Source of the DNA: Ktedonosporobacter rubrisoli
Lineage (GTDB): Bacteria > Chloroflexota > Ktedonobacteria > Ktedonobacterales > Ktedonobacteraceae
Direction of reading: 5' to 3'
NCBI RefSeq assembly: GCF_004208415.1
Contig: NZ_CP035758.1
Span: forward strand, 10,912,001 to 10,976,000
Length of the DNA: 64,000 bases
This document shows, piece after piece, positions 34,186 to 43,748 of this stretch. Position 1 is the first letter of the stretch. Each line of letters starts with the position of its first letter. Both the position numbers and the translations under genes were made by a program. The notes under the pieces were generated by a model. The model was given only the letters and a program-made list of their open reading frames with translations, had not been told where the DNA came from and did not search any database.

Positions 34186-36279
34186 ATGAGTATAAACGCG
34201 CAAGATTATCACCTCGCTGAATTGATGTTAGAGCATACATCAGTGGGCATGGCCATCTATGATGCCCACGATATGCGTTTACTCCAGGCAAATACGCTTT
34301 TCCTTTCCTTTTTCAGAAATTACTTTGCTGCTTTAGGACAGGAGGAGCACAAAAATATTATTGGCCACACTTTCTGCGATTGGCTGACTAGCGCGCAGAA
34401 ACGGGAGATGATGGGTATTTTTCATACTGTTGTTGAGACCGGAACTCCCTATCATGGGAACGATTTCTCCTTGCCTGATGCCCATGGCGAGCCTACTTAC
34501 TGGCACTGGTCCCTCAATCCCGTTCGTGACGAACATGGACAAACTGGCTTTTTAGTGCTTACTGTCAGTGAGGTCACTGAACAGGTTCTGGCGCGCCAGC
34601 AAGCTGAGCAAGCTCAGTCTGCTCTTAGCCAGACAAAAAGCTTGCTGGAGGCAGAGCGCGATCGCCTGGAGGTTATTGAGACTGTAGCGCGTAGCGTACG
34701 TGAGGCTCTATCGCCCGAACGTATCAGTGGGGTAGCCGTAGACGCGATTGCAGAGCATTTTCATGCTGAAAGCGTTTGTTTGCACATTGCTGATCCAAAC
34801 CATCGCGCATTGCGCTTGCTGCGTTCGCGTATGCAAACCAGGAGGCAAGAAGCGCCAGGAACCATACACTATATTCCTTATGAGCATATGCTCCCTGGCA
34901 GTAACGCCGGTGAGCCGCGTGATCCTATAGTTGTAGAGGATATTCAGAACGCCGCCATTGTGGGTACGATACGGAAAGAACATCCCTTAGTGTTAGGGGG
35001 AACGAGAGGATTTATATGCGTGCCACTCTGGTTTAGAGATCACTTTGAGGGAACCTTGAGCGCTACCTTTACAACTGTCGTTCACAAGCAGGGACCCGAA
35101 GTACGTACTTTAACTGGCTGCGCTACCCATCTCGCGGCGGCGCTGGCGCATGCTCGTCTGCTTACTGCAGTCGAGAGTGAGCGGACCCGTCTGAGAGATA
35201 TCCTGGATCAACTGCCCGAAGGTATTCTCATCGCAGAAATTTCCAATGGGACAATTAGTTATGCTAATCCTGCGGCTGCCGGCATTCTTGGTATCCCGCT
35301 TGAAGAGCTCTCGGCCTTTCCGCTCCACCGCTATTCGTGGTCTCAAATTTATCGCGAAACCGCCCTTGATGGCCAGCCAATTCCGCCCTGGAATTTTATT
35401 GTGATTCGGGCCCTCTGTGGCGAGACGATTCGCAGTAAAGAGACCCTTGTGGTGAAACCTTGCGGCAGCAAGCTGGTTACTCTGGCCTCAAGCGCACCGC
35501 TTTATTCTGAAAGCGGGATCATGACTGGCGCTGTTATCGTCTTTCAAGATGTTACGGCGCAAAAGAGCCTTGAACAACATAAAAACGAATTTTTCTCTAT
35601 TGCCAATCATGAGCTACGTACCCCCATTACCATTATCCAGGGATTTGCCGAAATTCTACAGCTTGCTGCGCAAAATCGTCAGCTTGACTCTCTAACCCAA
35701 TATGCCCTGGCCAGCATTAGCGAACAAAGTCAGCAGCTTACGCGCCTCATAGAAGAGATGCTGGATATCTCGCGTCTTGAGCAGGCTCAGTTTACGCTTA
35801 AACGAGCAGAGCACGATCTGGTGAGCCTTGTCAAGCATGTCATTGAAAGCCATTCCATCACCACACGGCAACATCACCTCCATTTTGTTCTGGAAGGCCT
35901 GCAATCCGCTGATAGTCTGATCAGTAATATCGATGAGAAGCGAATTGTGCAAGTCTTAAATAACCTTATTAACAATGCTATCAAATATAGTCCGACTGGA
36001 GGCCGGATCGAGGTAGGCTTACGCTATAAGCCGGATAAGCCAGATACGGCTACGATCTGGGTGAAGGATGAGGGAATCGGGATCGCTCCTGCCGAAATGC
36101 CGCATATCTTCAAACGTTTCCATCGCGCCAGGGACCTTGATCGTTCAATGAGCGGCTTTGGTATTGGACTCTATCTAGTCAAAGAAGTAATCGGTCGCCA
36201 CGGCGGTCATATCCGGGTTGATAGTATCGAGGGTCAGGGCTCAACTTTCTATGTTACGCTTCCACTCAATACTCAATAA
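34186..36279 (+). CDS. Soluble PAS-GAF-PAS sensor histidine kinase
   Basis: 697 residues, no membrane helix. Order: PAS about 10-135 (L-M-L-E-H-T-S-V-G-M-A-I-Y-D...S-E-V-T-E-Q-V), coiled coil about 140-170 (Q-A-E-Q-A-Q-S-A-L...L-E-A-E-R-D-R-L), GAF about 170-325, second PAS about 335-455, HisKA with phosphoacceptor H475 in I-A-N-H-E-L-R-T-P, HATPase with N box N-N-L-I-N-N-A-I-K-Y-S, G1 V-K-D-E-G-I-G-I-A-P and G2 G-F-G-I-G-L-Y-L-V. All kinase motifs intact. Senses a cytoplasmic cue; partner regulator not in the vicinity (the LuxR-type regulator at 7.1 kb is remote). Confidence 0.9.
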   Translation: MSINAQDYHLAELMLEHTSVGMAIYDAHDMRLLQANTLFLSFFRNYFAALGQEEHKNIIGHTFCDWLTSAQKREMMGIFHTVVETGTPYHGNDFSLPDAHGEPTYWHWSLNPVRDEHGQTGFLVLTVSEVTEQVLARQQAEQAQSALSQTKSLLEAERDRLEVIETVARSVREALSPERISGVAVDAIAEHFHAESVCLHIADPNHRALRLLRSRMQTRRQEAPGTIHYIPYEHMLPGSNAGEPRDPIVVEDIQNAAIVGTIRKEHPLVLGGTRGFICVPLWFRDHFEGTLSATFTTVVHKQGPEVRTLTGCATHLAAALAHARLLTAVESERTRLRDILDQLPEGILIAEISNGTISYANPAAAGILGIPLEELSAFPLHRYSWSQIYRETALDGQPIPPWNFIVIRALCGETIRSKETLVVKPCGSKLVTLASSAPLYSESGIMTGAVIVFQDVTAQKSLEQHKNEFFSIANHELRTPITIIQGFAEILQLAAQNRQLDSLTQYALASISEQSQQLTRLIEEMLDISRLEQAQFTLKRAEHDLVSLVKHVIESHSITTRQHHLHFVLEGLQSADSLISNIDEKRIVQVLNNLINNAIKYSPTGGRIEVGLRYKPDKPDTATIWVKDEGIGIAPAEMPHIFKRFHRARDLDRSMSGFGIGLYLVKEVIGRHGGHIRVDSIEGQGSTFYVTLPLNTQ

Positions 36280-36484
36280 AACCACAGGTCTCATGTCCCT
36301 CCAGCAGAATGCTAGCAACTATAGAGAATGACCAGCATAGCCGGTAAAAGCTGAGATTTGCTGGTTACGTTTCTGTGATATATTTAATGCGGGAATTTTT
36401 TTGTGCCAATAATTGAGTCCGTGTAGCAAAAAATTGCCACGCCTTCAATTAGCATAGACTTCTTTAAGTGATTGGAGAATTGCC

Positions 36485-37519
36485 GTGTCCTCATTACTTG
36501 AGCAAGAAATTTTTAGTCAGCCCGAGGTTATCGCGCGCTTGATAGATCGTGAGCTGAAGCATATTCAGCAGATAGTCACGCAGCTACCTCAGTTCAAATA
36601 TGTATTGATTGCTGCGCGTGGATCATCGGATCATGCAGCGCTCTATGCTACATATTTGTGGGCAGCTCTGGCTGGCTATCCTATCGCCCTGGCTACACCT
36701 TCTCTGCATACCTTATACAAAGCTTCAGCACGAATGGATGAGGCACTGGTTGTGGGTATTTCGCAATCTGGCCAATCGCCCGATATCATTGCTGTTCTGG
36801 AGGAGGGGAAGCGTCAGGGACGCCCTACGTTAGCTATTACTAATGATGCCACGTCTCCGCTGGCTACGATGGCTGATCATGTTGTTGAATTGCATGTTGG
36901 CCTTGAACGAAGTGTAGCAGCGACAAAGACCTATACTGCTCAACTAGCGGTTATGGCGATGTTTGCCGCGAGCTGGAACGGCGATAAAGAGCTGATCGCG
37001 GAGCTACAGAAGCTGCCTGAAGCGTTGCAGAAAACCTTGCAAGGGGCGCAGGAGATAGCTCGACGCGCTGAGCGCTACCGCTATATGGATCGTTGCGTGG
37101 TTGTTGGCAGAGGATACAACTATGCAACCTCGTTCGAGCTGGCGCTTAAGCTCAAAGAGTTAACTTATGTAATGGCAACTGCCTACTCTTCGGCAGATTT
37201 CCGCCATGGTCCCATTGCTACTGTAGACACAGGCTTGCCAGCCATTCTTATTATGCCTACGGGAGCGACCTCTGAGGACATGTTTGATCTTGTGAAAGAA
37301 TTACAGCAGCGTAACGCCGAACTGCTGATTATCTCTGATGCGCAACAGGCGCTTGAACAGGCTCAAACGCCATTACCGCTGCTGGCCAGAGCCCCGGAGT
37401 GGCTAAGTCCAATTGTCTCTATCATCCCTGGTCAGTTGTTGGCGCTCCATCTAGCTGCTTATAAGGGATTAAACCTGGATAGCCCACGCGGCTTGCACAA
37501 AGTGACGCGTACGTTCTAA
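36485..37519 (+). CDS. SIS-domain sugar-phosphate isomerase/deaminase (GlmS C-terminal-like)
   Basis: 344 residues, GTG start after TTGGAGAA. Two SIS domains as in the isomerase half of glucosamine-6-phosphate synthase: A-A-R-G-S-S-D-H-A-A-L-Y-A, G-I-S-Q-S-G-Q-S-P-D-I, R-S-V-A-A-T-K-T-Y-T and Y-S-S-A-D-F-R-H-G-P-I-A-T. It lacks a glutaminase domain, so it should act as a NagB-II/AgaS/FrlB-type deaminase or isomerase on an amino-sugar or fructosamine phosphate in the cytoplasm. The ABC sugar importer downstream (38.1-41.3 kb) supports a role in amino-sugar uptake and use. Confidence 0.82.
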   Translation: MSSLLEQEIFSQPEVIARLIDRELKHIQQIVTQLPQFKYVLIAARGSSDHAALYATYLWAALAGYPIALATPSLHTLYKASARMDEALVVGISQSGQSPDIIAVLEEGKRQGRPTLAITNDATSPLATMADHVVELHVGLERSVAATKTYTAQLAVMAMFAASWNGDKELIAELQKLPEALQKTLQGAQEIARRAERYRYMDRCVVVGRGYNYATSFELALKLKELTYVMATAYSSADFRHGPIATVDTGLPAILIMPTGATSEDMFDLVKELQQRNAELLIISDAQQALEQAQTPLPLLARAPEWLSPIVSIIPGQLLALHLAAYKGLNLDSPRGLHKVTRTF

Positions 37520-38110
37520 GCTCTGTTACATCTTGAGTGGATGCATCTAGCGAGAAGACTTTGTAGCTGCTGCGAGCTTCGCGCATATACAAAGCAGGCA
37601 AGCCTCAATATGCGTTGTAGCCTATTCTACTTGACAAGTAAGCAAAAGTATGAGACCATATCATGTAGAATGGTATATATAACGTATCAATTATACCATT
37701 TACAGAGGCTTTTTCCTGGCTAGATGCGTCCCGCCGATGATCCGATAAATGCGCAGAAGGGTTAGCTCTTATCCCTTTGCGCTAGCCTGTGACCTGTCTA
37801 TTTGCTTATTCTCACCATCATCTCTATCTACTTCATCGACAGGATAAATCTCTCCTGGAGAAATCTACAGCGCTCAATCTATCTCAAAAGATAGGCACCA
37901 CTGTTCGGTTCATGCAACTGAGGTTGCTATTCGCTAATTAACCGTGTATTTATAATTGAAATAGGAGGCGGATACAACTAGCGTTTCAGGAGTATAAAGA
38001 ACCGATGATCCTTTTCCACTCAATGATGCATGGTTTCCTGAGCACTCAGGTAAATTCATTAAAAGCCTTTTTCTCTGTCGTCTCCATACCATATTTAAGG
38101 AGTCAGAGTC
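37520..38110. other. Regulatory gap between SIS gene and ABC importer
   Basis: 591 bases with no convincing gene. It holds a TTGACA at 37631, a long-armed inverted repeat at 37669-37700 with a further inverted ACCAT/ATGGT pair just ahead of it, and AT-rich DNA up to the binding-protein start. Likely the main promoter of the importer. Confidence 0.5.
37669..37700. promoter_or_regulatory. Inverted repeat, candidate operator of the sugar importer
   Basis: AATGGTATA (37669-37677) and TATACCATT (37692-37700), perfect 9-base arms 14 bases apart; an ACCATAT sits about 15 bases upstream, giving three related half-sites. No local LacI or GntR gene is present. Confidence 0.5.
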
Positions 38111-39424
38111 ATGAAAAGTTTTACCCATGCACTAACCCGCCGCCAATTGCTTCTCGATGGAGGCAAGCTAGCTGTGAGTACAGGCCTGCTGGGCTCGTTC
38201 CTGGCAGCCTGCGGGGGTGCTAGCCCCTCTTCGAATGCGGCCACCAACGCTCTTGCATACTGGGCACTGAACTATGAGCCGAAAGGAGCGAATCAGACCG
38301 GAAAGTTAACTGATGCTGCCATCAACGGCTTCATGAAGGCGCATACTGGGATCAAGGTCAATGTAACTGGTTATACGGGAGACCAGGCAGGCTTTACTAA
38401 GCTCACCCAGGCGATTCAGGCCAGCGGCACTGTCGATGTCTTTCGCCTCTCCGCTGATGAACTGCCGGTGCTTATCAAGCAAAAACTCGTGTCTCCTATC
38501 GACGATTTTCTGGGAGCAAGCGACAAAAGCGGTATTTATCCCAATTTGCTTAGCGCCGTACAGACGCAAGGCAAGCACTATGCCTGGCCTCTGTGGGTGC
38601 CGCCGATCGGCATGTATATTAACCTTGATATTTTTAAAGAGCGCAACGTCGATCCGCCCTCAGACGATTGGACTTACGAGCAGTTCGTTGATACTGCCAA
38701 ACGACTGACCTTTACGCGCAGCAATGGTCAGAAGGTGTATGGCTATACAGGAATCATTGATCCTGCTGCAATTAATACCTGGCCAATTATTCTCAGTGAT
38801 GGAGCATTGCCCTTTAATCAGGACAATACGAAGTATACCTTCAATTCTCCTGAAGGAATTAGCGGCTTGCAGAAGTTGGCCGATCTGGCCTTAAAGCATA
38901 AAGTGACGCCTCCCGATTTTGGCACCCAGGCCTCCTCTGATATCGTGACTGGCTTTAGCCAGACAAAGACCTATGCTATGTATAGCGCCCCAAGTGGAGA
39001 TGCGGCGACCTACAAGGCTGCCGGGCTTAACTTTGATGTGAAAGCCATGCCTATTGGTGGCCTGGGTAAGCATGTGACGGCCGGTGGTATCGGGCTGATC
39101 GCTGTGGCAACTATTCAGGATCAGGAGCGACTCAAACAGGCCATGCAGCTTGCCGACTATCTTACCAGCGCACAAGTGGGCAAAGACGTTTCCGGCTATT
39201 ATCTGGCTCCCGGCGCTCGTCAATCCATAACTGTTGATGATCCAATCAGCAAATTTACGCCGTTTGTAGCCTATTGCTATATTCCCCCGCTTATCTCCCA
39301 ATGGACGCAAATACGCACTATTTTGCATCCACAAATTCAGCAAGCGGTATTAGGAAAGATTTCGCCGGCTCAGGCCTTAAATGGTCCGGCTAGCGAGATC
39401 AATTCATTGCTAGCAGGTAGCTAG
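38111..39424 (+). CDS. ABC sugar transporter substrate-binding lipoprotein
   Basis: 437 residues. Start behind AAGGAG. N-terminus has twin arginine R10-R11 in T-R-R-Q-L-L-L, a hydrophobic stretch and lipobox L-A-A-C (C34), so it may be a Tat-exported lipoprotein. Mature part is a family-1 binding protein: V-D-V-F-R-L-S-A-D-E-L-P-V-L near 120, Y-A-W-P-L-W-V-P-P-I-G-M-Y-I-N, and late helix Q-A-M-Q-L-A-D-Y-L-T-S. First gene of a three-gene cluster with two permeases. Ligand probably an oligo- or amino sugar given the SIS gene upstream. Confidence 0.87.
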   Translation: MKSFTHALTRRQLLLDGGKLAVSTGLLGSFLAACGGASPSSNAATNALAYWALNYEPKGANQTGKLTDAAINGFMKAHTGIKVNVTGYTGDQAGFTKLTQAIQASGTVDVFRLSADELPVLIKQKLVSPIDDFLGASDKSGIYPNLLSAVQTQGKHYAWPLWVPPIGMYINLDIFKERNVDPPSDDWTYEQFVDTAKRLTFTRSNGQKVYGYTGIIDPAAINTWPIILSDGALPFNQDNTKYTFNSPEGISGLQKLADLALKHKVTPPDFGTQASSDIVTGFSQTKTYAMYSAPSGDAATYKAAGLNFDVKAMPIGGLGKHVTAGGIGLIAVATIQDQERLKQAMQLADYLTSAQVGKDVSGYYLAPGARQSITVDDPISKFTPFVAYCYIPPLISQWTQIRTILHPQIQQAVLGKISPAQALNGPASEINSLLAGS

Positions 39425-39514
39425 CTTTTTGCGTTGCTACGCTAAGCGCCTGTAAGGCTCTATCAGGAACTGACAAGCCTTGCGGTTCCTGATAGAGGAT
39501 TGAGGAGAAGCATT

Positions 39515-40459
39515 ATGTCGAATGTGGTCCTGAAGCGAGAAAGCGTCAACAGGCAGCCTGTGAGTATCTCCGCCAGGATAGGTGGTTTTATTAAAAAATA
39601 TGGCTGGAGTTATGGCTTTATTCTGCCCAGCATGCTTACCTTTGTCGTATTCATTCTCATTCCAGTCATATGGGCATTTCTTATCTCTCTGCAAAATTAT
39701 GATTTTGCCTGGGATGGGACCTGGGTAGGCTTACGAAATTATGTTGAGGCCTTCACGACGCAGAGCGGCGTCTTTACGCAAGCCATCCTTAACACGCTCT
39801 ACTACACAGTCTTTACGGTTAGCGCCAATGTCTTTATTGCCCTCATTCTTGCTGGCCTGATCCAGGGACGTAGCAAGTATGTGCGCGCTTTTTTCCTGGC
39901 TGCGTACTATTTGCCAGCCGTTACCAGCGTCGTTATCATTGCCATCACCTGGCGCTGGCTCTATAACAGCGAATTTGGCCTTTTCAACTACTTCTTGGGG
40001 TTGGTCCATTTGGCTCCCGTACGCTGGCTCTCTGATCCTAATATTGCCTTAAACAGCATCACGCTCTCTACCATTTTAAGCGTTCCCGCTACAGGGGTTG
40101 TTTTATTTAACGCTGCTATGGGAAGTATACCGACAGAATTATATGAGGCGGCAGAGATCGACGGGGCGGGCGCTATTCGTAAGTGGTGGAATATTACGTT
40201 GCCCTTGATTAAGCCAACCCTGCTCTATGTGCTCGTGATTTACACGATTGCTAGCTTTGAGGTCTTCGAGAAGGTCTTTATTATGGTTCCTAGCGGCGTG
40301 GGAAATAGCACTCAGGTTATTCTCACTCAGATCTACCAGAACGGTTTCCAGCAATTCCGCTTTGGAGTAGCTTCCGCCCAGGGCTTTATTCTCTTTCTCA
40401 TGATTGCCTCAATTGCCATTATACAGTTCCGTTTTCTAAAAACTGATGTGGAGTACTAG
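39515..40459 (+). CDS. ABC sugar transporter permease (MalF/UgpA type)
   Basis: 314 residues from ATG 39515 behind TGAGGAGAAG. Six membrane helices; signature EAA loop E-A-A-E-I-D-G-A-G-A-I-R-K-W-W-N-I-T-L-P-L-I-K-P near 215-240 that contacts the ATPase. Pairs with the next permease to form the membrane channel. Three bases separate it from the next gene. Confidence 0.9.
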   Translation: MSNVVLKRESVNRQPVSISARIGGFIKKYGWSYGFILPSMLTFVVFILIPVIWAFLISLQNYDFAWDGTWVGLRNYVEAFTTQSGVFTQAILNTLYYTVFTVSANVFIALILAGLIQGRSKYVRAFFLAAYYLPAVTSVVIIAITWRWLYNSEFGLFNYFLGLVHLAPVRWLSDPNIALNSITLSTILSVPATGVVLFNAAMGSIPTELYEAAEIDGAGAIRKWWNITLPLIKPTLLYVLVIYTIASFEVFEKVFIMVPSGVGNSTQVILTQIYQNGFQQFRFGVASAQGFILFLMIASIAIIQFRFLKTDVEY

Positions 40460-40462
40460 ATT

Positions 40463-41326
40463 ATGGCCATAAAGCTTGAGCGCCAGCAAGCCTTCTCTCC
40501 TGCAAACTTGCGGAAGATACGCATTTTGCCCTGGATTGCCCTGATCATCACTGCCAGTATCTCGCTCTGGCCTATGTACTGGCTATTTGTAACCTCGATT
40601 ACCCCAACTACCTTTGCGATCAAAACGCCACCAGATATTCTTCCCTTCCATGCCAGCCTGGCTAATTTTCAGAGGCTCTTCAATCAAGCTAGCGATTACT
40701 GGCACTGGGGAGCGAATAGCCTGATTGTAGCGCTGAGCATTACGCTCTTCCATATCTTTTTTGATACGCTCTCTGGCTACGCCTTTGCCAAAAAGAAATT
40801 TCCTGGGCGGGACGTGTTCTTCTGGCTGATCCTGGCTACACTGATGGTTCCCACCTATGTAACTCTTGTGCCTATGTATATTGTCACTAAAGATCTCCAC
40901 CTCCTCAATAGCCTCTGGGCGATTATCTTGCCGGGCACTGCCGATGTCTTTGGCATCTTTTTGATGCGTCAGTATATCCAGACCCTGCCATCCGAGTTAC
41001 TGGATGCGGCTCGCATCGACGGCTGCGGAGAATTGCGTACTTTCTGGCATATCATCTTACCGCTGTGCAAGCCGGCCATTGGCGCTCTGGCGATTTTCAC
41101 TTTTGTGCGCCACTGGAATGATTTTTTCTGGCCGCTGATCGTACTTCAGAACAGCAGCACCTATACATTACCTGTGGGAGTGGCTGGCTTGCAGGGAGAG
41201 TTTAGCACTGATTATGGCCTCATCTTTGCCGGCGCGGCCCTTGCGGCCTTGCCGATGGTGCTCTTCTTCCTGATTTTCCAGCGCTATTTCCTGGAAGGAG
41301 TGCGTATGGGCGCGCTAAAAGGGTGA
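40463..41326 (+). CDS. ABC sugar transporter permease (MalG/UgpE type)
   Basis: 287 residues, six membrane helices, EAA loop D-A-A-R-I-D-G-C-G-E-L-R-T-F-W-H-I-I-L-P-L-C-K-P near 180-205, and the typical C-terminus Y-F-L-E-G-V-R-M-G-A-L-K-G. Follows the first permease by three bases (translational coupling). No ATPase gene follows, so a shared MsmX-type ATPase elsewhere must energise the importer. Confidence 0.9.
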   Translation: MAIKLERQQAFSPANLRKIRILPWIALIITASISLWPMYWLFVTSITPTTFAIKTPPDILPFHASLANFQRLFNQASDYWHWGANSLIVALSITLFHIFFDTLSGYAFAKKKFPGRDVFFWLILATLMVPTYVTLVPMYIVTKDLHLLNSLWAIILPGTADVFGIFLMRQYIQTLPSELLDAARIDGCGELRTFWHIILPLCKPAIGALAIFTFVRHWNDFFWPLIVLQNSSTYTLPVGVAGLQGEFSTDYGLIFAGAALAALPMVLFFLIFQRYFLEGVRMGALKG

Positions 41327-41546
41327 AGCGGGTAGAGGGTGGCAAAAGCGGTGACAAGCCTACTGAAAAAGTCAGGCAAGCTACCTTGGAGAACGATTAA
41401 TAATCTTATAACTGCCTGAATTTAGAGATTTTGGGGATGAATCCAGCATGGAGCGGTGAAACTACTTGCAAATTTGTATCGTATTAGTACCTGTAAAGCA
41501 AACAATACCACTAGTTGATGATTAATAAGAGAAGGAGATTTGTACA

Positions 41547-41843
41547 ATGGCATTAGCAAATTTAGTAATAGCAGATGTCAGCGTTACGACAGTCATCTGG
41601 TGGCTCGTTGTGGGACTCATCGCAGGTTTTCTCGCCAGTGTAGTGATGCGCGGTGGTGGATACGGGATTGTTGGTGATATCATTGTGGGCCTGGTAGGAG
41701 CTTTTATTGGCGGCTTTATCGCGAATGCTCTTGGCTTAGGATCATCGGGTATAATTGGTACCATTATCATTGCCTTTATTGGCGCCTGTATTCTTATCGC
41801 TATCCTGCGACTGGTCTCGCGTAGTTATCCGAGACGCTTGTAG
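41547..41843 (+). CDS. GlsB/YeaQ/YmgE-type membrane protein
   Basis: 98 residues with three Gly-rich membrane helices: W-W-L-V-V-G-L-I-A-G-F-L-A-S-V-V-M-R-G-G-G-Y-G, G-D-I-I-V-G-L-V-G-A-F-I-G-G-F and I-I-G-T-I-I-I-A-F-I-G-A. This is the transglycosylase-associated/YeaQ family, small stress-induced inner membrane proteins of unclear activity. Clear ribosome site (AGAAGGAG) and strong terminator downstream, so monocistronic. Confidence 0.85.
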   Translation: MALANLVIADVSVTTVIWWLVVGLIAGFLASVVMRGGGYGIVGDIIVGLVGAFIGGFIANALGLGSSGIIGTIIIAFIGACILIAILRLVSRSYPRRL

Positions 41844-41864
41844 CATCACTGCTGTGTAACGAAA

Positions 41865-41905
41865 CGAGAGGGGAGATGGCTGATATCTCCCCTCTCGACT
41901 ATTTT
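41865..41905. terminator. Strong bidirectional hairpin terminator
   Basis: CGAGAGGGGAGAT (41865-41877) and ATCTCCCCTCTCG (41885-41897), perfect 13-base arms, followed by ACTATTTTT. Lies between the convergent YeaQ-like and ABC exporter genes. Confidence 0.85.
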
Positions 41906-41912
41906 TGGTACT

Positions 41913-43748
41913 TTAACCAGCTTTGGCCTCGGTGTGACGAAAGCCCATTGAGTATAAGGTTGCATACACACCATTACGGCTTAGAAGTTCCTCGTGCGTT
42001 CCTTGCTCGATAATGCGGCCAGCCTGTAGCACAACGATAGAGTCGGCTCCTTTGATAGTAGAAAGCCGATGGGCAATCACTAAGGCTGTACGATTATGGA
42101 GCAGACGGCGCAAGCCCTCTTGTACCAGCAATTCGGTAAATGTATCGATATTGGCAGTGGCCTCATCGAGAATAAGAATGCGTGGATCTGCCAGTAGGGC
42201 TCGCGCAAAAGAGATGAGCTGGCGCTGACCTGTGCTCAAATTGCGTCCCCGCTCCCGAATGGGAGTTTCGTAACCTTGCGGCAGCTGCATAATCAGCTCA
42301 TGCGCCCCCACCGTACGGGCAGCTTCCTCAATCTCGCTGTCGCTTGCTTCCAGACGGCCGTAGCGAATATTATCGCGGATCGTTCCCGAGAAGAGAAAAG
42401 GTTCCTGGGGAACGATGCCTATTTGTTGGCGCAAAGAGTGCTGTGTCACCTCGCGTACATCATGCCCATCTATCAATACGCCTCCCCCTCTCACATCATA
42501 GAAGCGAGAGAGTAAGCCTGCGATAGTACTCTTGCCTGCTCCTGTGGGTCCCACAATTGCTACCGTCTGGCCTGGCTTGATATGCAGGTTTAATCCGTGC
42601 AATACAGTAACATCGCTGTTATAGCCAAAGACTACATCGCGAAATTCAACCTCACCTTGTATTGCTGGCAACTTCTGAGCATCGGGCCTATCTTGTAGCT
42701 CCACTGGCATATCAAGAATTTGCAATATGCGTTCTGCCGCTACCCCAGCACGCTGGAGCTGCGTATATTGCATACTGAGATCGCGAATGGGGTCGAAGAA
42801 CCGGTTAATATAGAGAGTAAAGGCAACGAGTACGCCAACTTGCAACTTCCCCTGGGCCACTAGCATGCCGCCATAGACCACAGTCAAGGCTATTGCTATC
42901 GCGGCTACAACCTCAACCAGAGGTAATACCAGGGCCGCAATGCGGTTTGCTTCTAGATTAGTATCGCGGTTGTAAGCGTTAAGATCATCGAACTCGGCTC
43001 GGTTGCGATCTTCGCGCACGAGGCTCTGAATGACACGCATACCCGAGATATTTTCTTGCAGGGTTGCGTTGACCATGGAGATTGCCGCGCGTGTCCTGCG
43101 GAAAGATCGCTGAGCATAACGCTGCCAGAAGGCTGCGATGATAATCATCACTGGTAGCACTGTAAAAGAGAGCAGGGCCAGCGATACGTTCATCGCCAGC
43201 AGCGTACCAATGATGCCAACCAGCGCTATGAGAGAGCTGAGCATCGAGAGCAGCCCCGAGCTGAGCATCGATTCTAGCACATCTATATCGCTTTGCAGGC
43301 GTGACATAACGCGGCCAATTTGCGTATGATCATAAAAGCTTAGCGAGAGGCGCTGCAGATGCTTGAACATATCGGAGCTAAGATGATACAAAATCTGTTG
43401 ACCGGCCCATGACATGGTCCAGATTTGCCCATACTGAGCTAACCACATAGCGATGTTGACCACCAGCAAGATGATGCTGATGGTCATCAAACCTGGTAGG
43501 TCGTGCCTTGTAATAAAGTCGTCAATAGCTACTCCAATCAGATAGGGGTTGGCAAGATTTAGAGCCGTATATACCAGCATCAAGACCAGGCTAAGAAGCG
43601 TAGGAACGCGATAACGCGCAATGTAGGGGCGGAATAATCCTACAAGCCGCCAATCGAATTTGGCGCTGATATTTTCATCGGAGCTGGCCAGCCTGTTTTC
43701 TTGCCAGACAGCTCGCTGGCGATAAGCAGCATACGAATCCGGCTTCAT
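41913..43748 (-). CDS. ABC exporter half-transporter (permease-ATPase fusion), second of pair
   Basis: 611 residues from ATG 43748, which overlaps the stop of the upstream gene as ATGA and follows GGGAGGTGG. Residues about 30-340 carry six membrane helices of an exporter type-1 domain; 365-600 the ATPase: Walker A G-P-T-G-A-G-K-S, Q loop V-P-Q-E-P-F-L-F, signature N-L-S-T-G-Q-R-Q, Walker B I-L-I-L-D-E-A-T-A. Its signature (L-S-T-G-Q) and catalytic Glu (D-E-A) are near canonical. Works with its partner as a heterodimeric multidrug or lipid exporter. Confidence 0.88.
   Translation of the reverse strand: MKPDSYAAYRQRAVWQENRLASSDENISAKFDWRLVGLFRPYIARYRVPTLLSLVLMLVYTALNLANPYLIGVAIDDFITRHDLPGLMTISIILLVVNIAMWLAQYGQIWTMSWAGQQILYHLSSDMFKHLQRLSLSFYDHTQIGRVMSRLQSDIDVLESMLSSGLLSMLSSLIALVGIIGTLLAMNVSLALLSFTVLPVMIIIAAFWQRYAQRSFRRTRAAISMVNATLQENISGMRVIQSLVREDRNRAEFDDLNAYNRDTNLEANRIAALVLPLVEVVAAIAIALTVVYGGMLVAQGKLQVGVLVAFTLYINRFFDPIRDLSMQYTQLQRAGVAAERILQILDMPVELQDRPDAQKLPAIQGEVEFRDVVFGYNSDVTVLHGLNLHIKPGQTVAIVGPTGAGKSTIAGLLSRFYDVRGGGVLIDGHDVREVTQHSLRQQIGIVPQEPFLFSGTIRDNIRYGRLEASDSEIEEAARTVGAHELIMQLPQGYETPIRERGRNLSTGQRQLISFARALLADPRILILDEATANIDTFTELLVQEGLRRLLHNRTALVIAHRLSTIKGADSIVVLQAGRIIEQGTHEELLSRNGVYATLYSMGFRHTEAKAG

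Noticed and set aside
37841..37960. Possible riboswitch or glmS-type ribozyme before the sugar importer
   Set aside because: Short stems are present but no known aptamer or ribozyme core could be matched by eye.
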